From positions 1 to 60,811 of the forward strand of contig WHSY01000020.1 in the NCBI GenBank assembly GCA_009379815.1: a DNA stretch of 60,811 nt, read 5' to 3'. This DNA comes from Pseudonocardiaceae bacterium (GTDB taxonomy: Bacteria; Actinomycetota; Actinomycetes; Mycobacteriales; Pseudonocardiaceae). Both the position numbers and the translations under genes were made by a program. Each line of letters opens with the position of its first letter. Within the stretch, counting starts at the first letter, position 1. This document shows, piece after piece, positions 26,114 through 33,932 of the stretch. A model generated the notes under the pieces. That model saw only the letters and a program-made list of their open reading frames with translations, was not told the origin of the DNA and made no database searches.

Positions 26114-27525
26114 CCGCTGATCCGTCCCTGCCGCGCTCGGTCGAGCTGAGCGCGCAGCTGCACGCGATGGTCCCAGGCGGGGCACACACCTACGCCAAGG
26201 GCGACGACCAGTACCCGGAAGGGTTGGCACCGGTGATCTCGCACGGGCGGGGCGCTCACGTGTGGGACGTCGATGGCAACGAGTACATCGAGTACGGCTC
26301 CGGGTTGCGTTCGGTCAGCCTCGGGCACGCGCATCCCCGGGTCCTCGACGCCGTGCGCCGCGAGCTCGACCGTGGCGCCAACTTCGTGCGACCGAGCGTC
26401 GTCGAGGTCGATTCAGCGCAGCGCTTCTTGGAGACCGTTCCCACCGCGGAGATGGTCAAGTTCGGCAAGAACGGCTCGGACGTCACCACGGCAGCCGTGC
26501 GACTCGCGCGGGCCGTCACCGGCCGCCCGCTGGTCGCGATCTGCCGCGACCAGCCGTTCTTCTCCACCGACGACTGGTTCATCGCGACCACACCGATGTC
26601 GGCGGGCATACCCGAGCAGGTCGCCGACCTCACCGTGTCCTTCCCGTATGGCGATCTCGACGCCACCGAGGAGCTGCTTCGGCTCCACGAGGGCCGGGTC
26701 GCGTGCCTGATCCTCGAAGCGGCCACGGAGCACGACCCTCCGCCCGGGTACCTCGCGGGGCTGCGCGACCTCGTGCACCGCCATGGCTCCCTGCTCGTAT
26801 TCGACGAGATGATCACCGGGTTCCGCTGGTCGGAGGCGGGCGCGCAGGGCGTGTACGGGGTCGCCCCGGACCTGTCGACGTTCGGCAAGGCGCTGGGCAA
26901 CGGGTTCGCCGTCTCGGCGCTGGCCGGGCGGCGGGAGCTGATGGAGCGGGGCGGCCTGCACCATTCCCGGGAGCGGGTGTTCCTGCTGTCCACCACCCAC
27001 GGTGCCGAGACCCACTCGCTGGCGGCGGCGATGGCAGTCATGGAGACCTATGTGCAGGAAGGGGTCACGGCGCGGCTGCACGCGCTCGGGGAGCGGCTCG
27101 CCGCCGGTGTCCGCGACGCCGCTGCCGGGATGGGTGTCACAGACCATGTCCTCGTCCGCGGCCGGGCGAGCAACCTGGTCTTCGCCACCCTCGACGAGCA
27201 GGGGAAGCCGTCACAGGACTACCGGACCCTGTTCCTGCGCCAGCTGATCGCCGGGGGAGTGCTGGCACCGTCCTTCGTCGTCAGTGCGGCGCTAACCGAC
27301 GACGACATCGACCGAACCGTCGACGCCGTCGCACAGGCGTGCGCGGTCTACCGCAAGGCGCTCGACGCCGAGGACCCGACCGCCTGGATGGGCGGGCGAC
27401 CGGTGAAGCCGGCCTTCCGCCGGTTCGCCGGACGCCCACCCGGCGAGCAGGACCTGCGGTCCCCGGAGGCGCGCAGCCGCCCCAGCCCAACTCCACCTCG
27501 TCATCCCGGTTTTTGCAGTGCATAA
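26110..27525 (+). CDS. class III PLP aminotransferase
   Basis: 471 residues similar to glutamate-1-semialdehyde aminomutases. FDEMITGFRWSEAGAQG and STFGKALGNG, with the PLP-binding Lys, are clear. The usual heme role is unlikely because the gene sits last in a sugar operon; transamination of a keto sugar or of a side chain is more plausible. The final 50 residues are Pro/Arg-rich and look like a read-on tail. ATGA overlap upstream; the operon ends here. Confidence 0.88.
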   Translation: MTADPSLPRSVELSAQLHAMVPGGAHTYAKGDDQYPEGLAPVISHGRGAHVWDVDGNEYIEYGSGLRSVSLGHAHPRVLDAVRRELDRGANFVRPSVVEVDSAQRFLETVPTAEMVKFGKNGSDVTTAAVRLARAVTGRPLVAICRDQPFFSTDDWFIATTPMSAGIPEQVADLTVSFPYGDLDATEELLRLHEGRVACLILEAATEHDPPPGYLAGLRDLVHRHGSLLVFDEMITGFRWSEAGAQGVYGVAPDLSTFGKALGNGFAVSALAGRRELMERGGLHHSRERVFLLSTTHGAETHSLAAAMAVMETYVQEGVTARLHALGERLAAGVRDAAAGMGVTDHVLVRGRASNLVFATLDEQGKPSQDYRTLFLRQLIAGGVLAPSFVVSAALTDDDIDRTVDAVAQACAVYRKALDAEDPTAWMGGRPVKPAFRRFAGRPPGEQDLRSPEARSRPSPTPPRHPGFCSA

Positions 27526-27781
27526 TGTTGTCGGTGCGGGTCCGGTTCACGCAGGCTGGGCTGCGACCGGCGCGATATGGCGGCGGCACGGCCGTTGCGC
27601 CGAGGTGCTCGCCGAGCTGCTGGAGCTGCCTCCCGGGTAACGCTTGGCTGATTGCGAGCGAAGAACCTCACGGGAGCCGCGACTCACGACCCGCTCGATT
27701 TCTTGCCGCTCGACCATCATCGTCCGCTCACACTGCCCCAACGCCGGCCGGACGCCAGGCAGCATTCCTGGAAGGTGCACG

Positions 27782-28033
27782 ATGCGTCTGCTCTCATCGG
27801 ATATCTCCGCACGCACGATCGGTGACGAGACGATCGTCCTCAGCCTGCCGTCCTCGAGATACTTCACGATTACCGGAGTCGGCACCAGACTGTTCGAGCT
27901 GCTGGCCGAGGACACCTCGCTCGACGAGCTCGTCGGGACCATCGTCGACGAGTACGAGGTCGATCCCGCGACCGCGCGTCGCGACATCGAAGCCTTTCTC
28001 GATCAGCTCCGCGACGTCGCGCTCTTGTACTGA
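27782..28033 (+). CDS. lasso peptide B1 protein (PqqD-like RRE)
   Basis: 83 residues of the PqqD fold, the leader-recognition element of lasso peptide clusters. The FTITGVGTRLFELLAEDTSLDEL segment and the Asp/Glu-rich helix are typical. It would bind the leader of the precursor at 31346 and deliver it to the B2 protease. It begins at ATG with GGAAGGTG upstream. The gap 27526-27781 before it holds no convincing gene; CATAAT at 27521-27526 could be a -10 box but has no matching -35. B2 follows 23 bp later. Confidence 0.87.
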   Translation: MRLLSSDISARTIGDETIVLSLPSSRYFTITGVGTRLFELLAEDTSLDELVGTIVDEYEVDPATARRDIEAFLDQLRDVALLY

Positions 28034-28056
28034 CTGGCTGGCCGGACGGAGGCGCA

Positions 28057-28479
28057 GTGAGAGTACGCAGGTGGGCGCTCGGGGCCTGGGAGGTCCTCCG
28101 GGCGCTCGGGCCGATGGTCGTGATCGAGATCAGCTTGTGCTCGACCGACCTGCCGTCAACGTGCCGGCGATTGGGCGTGGGCTGCGATCTCGACAGTCCG
28201 GCGCCGCCGGCAACCCGACTCGCGGTGCTGCCGCGGCGGACCCGGCGGGCGGTCCTCGGCTCGCTGGCCGTCGTGTCCCGCTGGCCGGCCGGTGACACCT
28301 GCCTGCGTCGGTGCCTGCTGATCGGCCATCGGCTGCGCGGGCTGGAGCCGGTCTTGCGGATCGGGGTGAGGCGGGACGCGAACGGCGAGTTCTCGGCGCA
28401 TTCCTGGCTCGAGTTCGGTGGCAGGACCCTCGACCCCACGGCGTCCGAGTTCGCGGCCCTCGGCTCGGCCGGAGGTTGA
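28057..28479 (+). CDS. lasso peptide B2 protease
   Basis: 140 residues, transglutaminase-like cysteine protease that removes the leader. The triad is visible: Cys 82 in GDTCLRRCLL, His 115 in SAHSWLEF and Asp 126 in RTLDPT, all in the expected order and spacing. Starts at GTG. Together with the separate PqqD-like gene it forms the split B1/B2 pair common in actinobacterial and Firmicutes lasso clusters. The kinase gene follows at once. Confidence 0.9.
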   Translation: MRVRRWALGAWEVLRALGPMVVIEISLCSTDLPSTCRRLGVGCDLDSPAPPATRLAVLPRRTRRAVLGSLAVVSRWPAGDTCLRRCLLIGHRLRGLEPVLRIGVRRDANGEFSAHSWLEFGGRTLDPTASEFAALGSAGG

Positions 28480-28480
28480 G

Positions 28481-29440
28481 GTGTCCACGATGAACCGGTA
28501 CCACGCACACGGCCTGATCATCTGCAGCGAGATCGAGCTCGCCCTGCCGCCGGGGCTACCCGCTTCGGGCGCGCCCGACCTGACCCTGCGATGCGGGGCC
28601 GACCGGCCGGTGCCGAGCGACGATCCACCGGGAACCCGGCTGGCCACATGGAGCAGTGCTGACGGCAGAGTCCGCTACAGCCTCGCGCGTGACGGGGACG
28701 CAGCGGTGCTGCGCTATCCCGGGCTGTGCGACTTCGCCGGTGACGTCGACCTGGCCGACGTCACCGTGCACCCGCACCCCGGAGCCGACCCGGGCCTCGT
28801 CGCGGTGCTCGCGGCGGGCGCGCTGGTCGCGATGCACCTCAAGCTGCGCCACGAGCTGGTGATGCATGCCAGCGCCGTGCGGCTCGACGGCGCAGCCCTG
28901 GCGTTCGTCGGGGCGTCGGGCATGGGCAAGTCCACATTGGCGGCGCTGCTGTGCAACAACGGCTGTGAACTGGTGACCGACGATGTGCTGCGGGTGGACC
29001 TGACCGCGCCGGTCGCGCGGGTGTATCCGGGTGCCGTCGAGAGCAGGCTGCGCACCAACGCCCGCCAGCTCGCGGACACGGCTGCCTCCGATGCCGTCCG
29101 CCGCACCGCCGACGGGCGGCTGGCGCTGCGGCCGCGCGCCTGTGCGGGCGAACCGTTGCCACTGTCCGCCTGTGTCGTGCCGCGCCCCACGCGAAAGGCC
29201 GTGGACGTCAGCGTGCGGCGGCTGCACAACACCCAGGCGCTGCTGCGGATGCTCCAGTTCCCACGGGTCGTCGGGTGGAGCGAGCCTGCCTCGACCGCAC
29301 ACGAATTCCAAGCGCTCGCGGATCTGGTCGAGACCGTGCCGATCTTCGAGGCGTCGGTCCCGTGGGGACCACCGTTCCGGCCCGATGTCGTCTCCGGGCT
29401 GCTGGACGCGGTCGTCGGAGTGGGCGTGGGTCAGCGGTAG
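28481..29440 (+). CDS. HPr kinase-like lasso peptide kinase
   Basis: 319 residues from GTG 28481, with GGAGG five bases upstream; ATG 28490 is the alternative. It has the P-loop GASGMGKST at 144-152 and the HASAV segment at 129-133 of HprK-type kinases. In paeninodin-type lasso clusters this kinase phosphorylates the C-terminal Ser of the precursor, and the precursor here ends in Ser. Its 3' end overlaps the convergent ABC gene by 10 bp. Confidence 0.87.
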   Translation: MSTMNRYHAHGLIICSEIELALPPGLPASGAPDLTLRCGADRPVPSDDPPGTRLATWSSADGRVRYSLARDGDAAVLRYPGLCDFAGDVDLADVTVHPHPGADPGLVAVLAAGALVAMHLKLRHELVMHASAVRLDGAALAFVGASGMGKSTLAALLCNNGCELVTDDVLRVDLTAPVARVYPGAVESRLRTNARQLADTAASDAVRRTADGRLALRPRACAGEPLPLSACVVPRPTRKAVDVSVRRLHNTQALLRMLQFPRVVGWSEPASTAHEFQALADLVETVPIFEASVPWGPPFRPDVVSGLLDAVVGVGVGQR

Positions 29441-31209
29441 GCGGCGGACTGCAGGCTGTACAGCTCGGCGTACTGCCCGGCCCGCGCCATCAGCTCGTCG
29501 TGCGTGCCGCACTCCACGACCCGGCCGTCGTCCATGACGTAGATCCGGTCGGCCATCCGCGTGCTGGAGAACCGGTGCGAGATCAGCAGCGCGGCACGGC
29601 CGCCCAGCACGGCGCGGACATCGGTGAACAGCTCGTACTCGGCTCGGGGGTCGAGCGCGGCTGTGGGTTCGTCGAGCACCACCAGTGCCGTGTCGCGGTA
29701 CAGCGCCCTGGCCAGCGCCACTCGCTGCCACTGCCCGCCGGACAGATCCACCCCCTCGTCCAGGTCCCGGCCGAGCATCGTGTCGAGGCCGTCGGGTAGC
29801 GCGCGGGCCGCCCCGAGGGCACCCGTCTGGCGTGCCACCTCGACGGCCGCATCGTCGCTGCCCGGCCGGTCGCCGTCGCTGATGACGATGTTGTCGCGCA
29901 GGGTCATCTGGTAGCGGACGAAGTCCTGGAAGATCACGCTCACCGACGCCCGGACGTCGGATGCCGGGGCGGCGGCGCCGTCCCAGTGCCGCGTCCCGGT
30001 CATCGGCTCGTAGAGGCCGGCCGCGATCTTGGCGAGCGTCGTCTTGCCGGACCCGTTCTCTCCCACCAGGGCGACGACCTCACCCGCACGGATCTCGATG
30101 TCGACGGAGTCGACCGCCGGACGGTCCTGCTCGGGGTAGCGGAAGCTGACGTCGTGGAGCGCGACCCGGTCGGCGAGCGGCCGCTTCCGTCCCACTGGCG
30201 ACGCCGGGGGCCCGGAGGCCACGAAACGGTCGAGGTCGGCGAGGAACGGGGCCGACTCGAGCAGGCCGCCGATCGAGGTGAACATCGTGTTGAGCTGCCC
30301 GGACAGCAGCCGCACCGCGATCGCCGCCGCACCGGCCTCGGCCAGGTCGATCCGACCCTGCCGTACCAGCTCGACGATCGCCAGCAGGGCCGCGGTGAGC
30401 GCCACGGCCACGCCGACGGTCGTCAGCACGGCGATCAGCTGGCGGCGGCGGACCTGGGCGCGGAGGCCCGAGGTGACCTCGCCGTTGAGGCTGTGGTGCC
30501 GTTCCCGGAGCGGGCCGGTCGTGTTGAACGCCCGGAGCTCTGCCGCGTAGGGCCGCTGGGTCAGCAGCTGCCGGAGATAGTTCCGGCGACGGTAGGACCC
30601 GGTCAGCCGGTGCGCGAAGGAGAACTCGGTGCGGCTGGCCCACCGCGACAGCAGCACCGCCGGCAGCCCGGCCGCGAGCAGAATGGGCACCAGCAGCGGC
30701 TCGACGCCGACCAGCACGGCGGACAGGGTGACCACCCCGAGCAGGCTGCCGGTGAGACCGAGCAGTGCCGTGGTGACGGCGAACGGACGGGTCATCGCGT
30801 TCTGCTGCACTCGCTCGAGGGCGGTGGCGAAGCCGGACGACTCGTAGGTGACCAAGTCGGCGCGGGCCGTCGTGTCGAGCACCCGGTCCCAGACGCGCTG
30901 CGACACCCGCTCGCCGAGCAGGCGGTGCTGCTGTGCCTGCAGCGAACCGACCGATCCCGCGAGCGCGGTCATGAACGCCAGCGCGAGCAGCGCGGGCGTC
31001 AGTCCGATGGCGGCCTGGTCGGGTTGCAGCAGCGCGTCGAAGGTGAGCTTCCCGGCTGCGACGACGCCGAGCGCCGCGGTCGCGCCGACGATCTGGAAGG
31101 CCGCGGCGATGACCGTGCCCAACCGGTCGGCACGAGCGACTTCCCGCGCGGCGGCCGCGATCAGCCGAGGCGCGGTCGCCGACCCTCGTGGGATTCGCTT
31201 TAGACGCAC
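29431..31209 (-). CDS. ABC exporter with fused ATPase (lasso peptide D)
   Basis: About 592 residues. An N-terminal transmembrane domain is followed by a nucleotide-binding domain with Walker A GENGSGKTT, signature LSGGQWQRVALARAL and Walker B VVLDEPTAALD. Type IV half-exporter; in lasso clusters it exports the mature peptide and gives immunity. Start uncertain: GTG 31209 is chosen, TTG 31233 is the other possibility, and neither has a ribosome site. The gene is transcribed divergently from the precursor. Confidence 0.87.
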   Translation of the reverse strand: MRLKRIPRGSATAPRLIAAAAREVARADRLGTVIAAAFQIVGATAALGVVAAGKLTFDALLQPDQAAIGLTPALLALAFMTALAGSVGSLQAQQHRLLGERVSQRVWDRVLDTTARADLVTYESSGFATALERVQQNAMTRPFAVTTALLGLTGSLLGVVTLSAVLVGVEPLLVPILLAAGLPAVLLSRWASRTEFSFAHRLTGSYRRRNYLRQLLTQRPYAAELRAFNTTGPLRERHHSLNGEVTSGLRAQVRRRQLIAVLTTVGVAVALTAALLAIVELVRQGRIDLAEAGAAAIAVRLLSGQLNTMFTSIGGLLESAPFLADLDRFVASGPPASPVGRKRPLADRVALHDVSFRYPEQDRPAVDSVDIEIRAGEVVALVGENGSGKTTLAKIAAGLYEPMTGTRHWDGAAAPASDVRASVSVIFQDFVRYQMTLRDNIVISDGDRPGSDDAAVEVARQTGALGAARALPDGLDTMLGRDLDEGVDLSGGQWQRVALARALYRDTALVVLDEPTAALDPRAEYELFTDVRAVLGGRAALLISHRFSSTRMADRIYVMDDGRVVECGTHDELMARAGQYAELYSLQSAAYR

Positions 31210-31234
31210 CAACCAATTGTAGCGGCAAGGCAAG

Positions 31235-31303
31235 CGTAATCGGATGACTACGGCTCGCTACCACTGTAACGAGACTCGCCAGAAGCGCGACATCCCGATT
31301 ACG
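31235..31303. promoter_or_regulatory. inverted repeat in the exporter/precursor intergenic region
   Basis: CGTAATCGG at 31235-31243 is mirrored by CCGATTACG at 31295-31303, extended on both sides by ATG/CAT with one extra base. The spacing of 51 bp between the arms suits a two-site operator or a DNA loop between divergent promoters of the exporter and the precursor. Confidence 0.5.
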
Positions 31304-31345
31304 GGACCAGATCTCGTACCCTCGACGCGCGTGAGGAGGTGTGAA

Positions 31346-31489
31346 ATGCGCATGCCATACGAAGCACCGGAGATCGCCCTGTTGGGATCGGTCACGGAGC
31401 TCACTCAAGCCGACCTGTTCGCTCCGGGGTCGGACTTTACGCTCCTCGGTATCCCCCTCGGCGGCGAGAAGGACGACATCTTCTCCTGA
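31346..31489 (+). CDS. lasso peptide precursor
   Basis: 47 residues from ATG 31346, with GAGGAGG 6 bp upstream. The leader has YEAPEIALLGSVTELT (residues 5-20), matching the lasso leader pattern Tyr-x-x-Pro, hydrophobic, Gly and Leu-Thr. With Thr 20 as the penultimate leader residue, the core runs from Ala 22 to Ser 47 (26 residues). Asp 30 is then position 9, giving a nine-residue Ala1-Asp9 ring (ADLFAPGSD) and a 17-residue tail ending DDIFS. The terminal Ser would be the kinase target. Cleavage and ring size are predictions. Confidence 0.82.
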   Translation: MRMPYEAPEIALLGSVTELTQADLFAPGSDFTLLGIPLGGEKDDIFS

Positions 31490-31589
31490 CAGGGGTTGAC
31501 CACGGGGTCGATGGATGAACCCGTCGACCCCGTGGTTGTGTCCGGCGGTTCACGCCGACCGTCGAGAGCCGAGTGAGAAGGGGCCTGCC

Positions 31590-32756
31590 ATGGGCCTGTA
31601 CCAGATGGATCCGCTGGAGATCGCCGGTGGCTGGGTCCACGGGTACGACCTGGATCCGCTTCCCGCTGCTCCGCACGCGGACCCCCGGCAGGTTCTGGAC
31701 CGGATCCTTCTCCGGCACCTGGTCCGATCGCCCTGCCTGCTCGCCTTCTCCGGTGGCCGGGACTCGTCCGCGCTGCTGGCCGCAGCCGTGGCCACGGCCC
31801 GCCGGGAGGGTTTGCCGCTGCCGATCCCGGTCACGCTGACCTACCCCGGCGCGGTGGATACCGACGAGGCGAGTTGGCAACGCCAGGTGCTGGACCACCT
31901 GGCAATCACCGAACGCGTGGTGCTCGAGGTGCGCGACGAGCACGACCCGGTGGGACCGATCGCCGCCCCGCTGCTGTTGCGCCACGGGATCATGTGGCCA
32001 CCGAACTTCGCCCCGGCCTGGCGGATCATGGATCTGGCGCGCGGCGGGACCATGCTCACCGGGGACGGCGGCGATGAGATCTTCGGGGTCAAGCGGATCA
32101 CCCCGCTGACCAAGGTGCTCAAGGCCCACGGTCGGGTAGACCGTCGGCTCTATCCGTACGCCGTTCGCGCACTCGCTCCTGCCCCGTTGCGGCGGCGAGC
32201 GGCCCTGCAGCAGCGGTACCGGCCCCCCTGGTTGCGGGAGCCGGTCGAGGCGCTGCTGGCCCGACGGCACGCCGACGACACCGCCGCATACCCGCTGCAC
32301 GCTGGTCGGCATGCCTGGCAGTTCGTCACCAGGCGCGGCACCCGACGGGGATACGACACGCTGCGCACGCTCGGATCGGAGATCGGCGTCGAGTACGGCC
32401 ATCCATTCCAGGAGCCCGACTTCGTCGCCTCGATGGCAGCTGCAGCGGGGTTCTGGGGATGGACCGGGCGGACCGCCACCATGCGTGACCTTTTCGGTGA
32501 CCTGCTGCCGCGCGCGGTACTCGAGCGGGGCACCAAGGCGGTTTTCAATGACGCGCTGTTCACCGAACACACCCGGGAGTTCGCGCGGCAGTGGAACGGC
32601 GAGGGGGTCGACACGGCTCTGGTCGACCCGGATGCGCTACGGGAGAATTGGCTGTCCGACTTCCCGCACGCGCCCTCGATGGCTCTACTACAGCAGGCGT
32701 GGCTGGCCACGCATCACACCGAACGCGAGGCGTCCCGAATTTCTCGGGAAACCTGA
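31590..32756 (+). CDS. short asparagine synthase-like lasso cyclase (C)
   Basis: 388 residues from ATG 31590 with GAGAAGGGG upstream. It carries the ATP pyrophosphatase loop FSGGRDSSAL (SGGRDSS at 54-60) and TGDGGDEIFG, as in lasso cyclases (McjC type), which adenylate the Asp/Glu side chain and close the ring. The family is usually near 600 residues with an N-terminal glutaminase-like domain; here that domain is absent and no upstream fragment of it is visible. It follows the precursor by 100 bp. Confidence 0.85.
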   Translation: MGLYQMDPLEIAGGWVHGYDLDPLPAAPHADPRQVLDRILLRHLVRSPCLLAFSGGRDSSALLAAAVATARREGLPLPIPVTLTYPGAVDTDEASWQRQVLDHLAITERVVLEVRDEHDPVGPIAAPLLLRHGIMWPPNFAPAWRIMDLARGGTMLTGDGGDEIFGVKRITPLTKVLKAHGRVDRRLYPYAVRALAPAPLRRRAALQQRYRPPWLREPVEALLARRHADDTAAYPLHAGRHAWQFVTRRGTRRGYDTLRTLGSEIGVEYGHPFQEPDFVASMAAAAGFWGWTGRTATMRDLFGDLLPRAVLERGTKAVFNDALFTEHTREFARQWNGEGVDTALVDPDALRENWLSDFPHAPSMALLQQAWLATHHTEREASRISRET

Positions 32757-32789
32757 ACTCCCTCCGATCGAATCAGGCGGGTGACCGCG

Positions 32790-33917
32790 CTAGCGGTGTG
32801 CGCCGCGCCCCCGTCGTACCTCCCGAATGGCGAAGCGGAACCGGGCCAACGCCGACGCGTGCCGGCCCGACGTGTACCGCACGTCGGGCAGGACCAGGGC
32901 GCGCAGGTACGCCGCCTTGTCGCGGAGCCGCGGGATGACGGGCACCGTCGCGAGGGCCTGCGCGGCGAATGTCTTGCCGGCGTGAGTGTGCAGGGCGAGC
33001 CAGGCTTCCTCCCGCCGGCTCGGGTCATACCGTTCGGCCCACGACGCGACCCCACCGGTGGGCGCGATGCCCAGCAAGCGGTGCGTATCGGCGACGGCAG
33101 CGGCCATCACCGCTTCGACGCCCCAGCCCGCCGCGAGCCGGATGAGGCCCTCGCCGTCCTGAGCTCGTAGCGTCTCGGCGACATCTCGCAGGGACGCCAG
33201 GCGTAGCGGCCAGTCCCCCAACGCGGCGTGATAGCAGGCGTGCAGGAACCTGTTCGCCTGCGACAGGGCACGGATCGAGCGCCCACCGATGGTGAACTCC
33301 TGCCCGCCGTCCCAGATGCCGTCGAGGTCGACGAGCACGCCCCAGGGTCCGAGCACGAAGGTCCGGTGCAGGTCCAACTCGTATCCCGCGGGGCTGCGCA
33401 GGGTGGTCCCCTTGTCGAAGCGGCGGTCGAACCCCGGGCGTGGCTCCGCCAGCGTGCGCACGAAACCGGCGGCCACGAGGACGCGCACGGCGTCGTCGAT
33501 GTCGACAGCGCGGACGAGGATGTCGAGATCGATGAACGACCGCAGCGCCGGCTGCGGGTAGTCGAGATGTGCGACGGCGCTGCCCTTCAGGGCTCTGGTC
33601 TCGATGCCGGATGCGGCCAACAGGTCGACGACGGCGATCAGCTCCCGCTCGAGCGATAGCACGCGCACCATGACCGACCGGTGGGCGGCTCGTGCCTGCT
33701 GCGCCTGGGCCTCGGTGGCGGGCATGGCCCCCTGGTCTATCGCCGCCCGCAGCAGACCGGCCAACCGGTGGGTACGCGCGGCCGACAGCAACGCGGTCCA
33801 CGAGTCGTCCGTGACCGGCTCGCGGGGGAATGCCCGGCTCGCGCCGGGAAGCCCGAACCCGGCCACCGCGAGCAGCGGCGGCGGGTAGTTGTCCTCGTCA
33901 CAGAGCCTACGTGCCAT
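32790..33917 (-). CDS. nucleotidyltransferase of the lasso cluster
   Basis: 375 residues of the NTP_transf_5 nucleotidyltransferase family. ALKGSAVAHLDYP and RSFIDLDILV contain the usual LKG and DxD metal-binding pattern. Such genes recur in paeninodin-type lasso clusters and are thought to modify the peptide. It is convergent with the cyclase gene (33 bp) and lies 15 bp behind the family 4 glycosyltransferase, so it could be the last gene of the large exopolysaccharide operon. Confidence 0.82.
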   Translation of the reverse strand: MARRLCDEDNYPPPLLAVAGFGLPGASRAFPREPVTDDSWTALLSAARTHRLAGLLRAAIDQGAMPATEAQAQQARAAHRSVMVRVLSLERELIAVVDLLAASGIETRALKGSAVAHLDYPQPALRSFIDLDILVRAVDIDDAVRVLVAAGFVRTLAEPRPGFDRRFDKGTTLRSPAGYELDLHRTFVLGPWGVLVDLDGIWDGGQEFTIGGRSIRALSQANRFLHACYHAALGDWPLRLASLRDVAETLRAQDGEGLIRLAAGWGVEAVMAAAVADTHRLLGIAPTGGVASWAERYDPSRREEAWLALHTHAGKTFAAQALATVPVIPRLRDKAAYLRALVLPDVRYTSGRHASALARFRFAIREVRRGRGAHR

Positions 33918-33932
33918 CGCGGCCGGCCTCCC

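Noticed and set aside
26110-27525. Glutamate-1-semialdehyde aminomutase for heme synthesis
   Set aside because: The gene is overlapped and co-directed with sugar enzymes; heme genes are absent, so a sugar role is more likely.
27526-27781. A second lasso precursor or a promoter with -10 CATAAT at 27521
   Set aside because: No frame shows a lasso leader pattern, and no -35 lies at the right distance; the CATAAT overlaps the aminotransferase stop codon.
27782-28033. PqqD-like gene read as PQQ biosynthesis
   Set aside because: No pqqA, B, C or E is near; a lasso B2 protease follows, so it is the B1 leader-binding protein.
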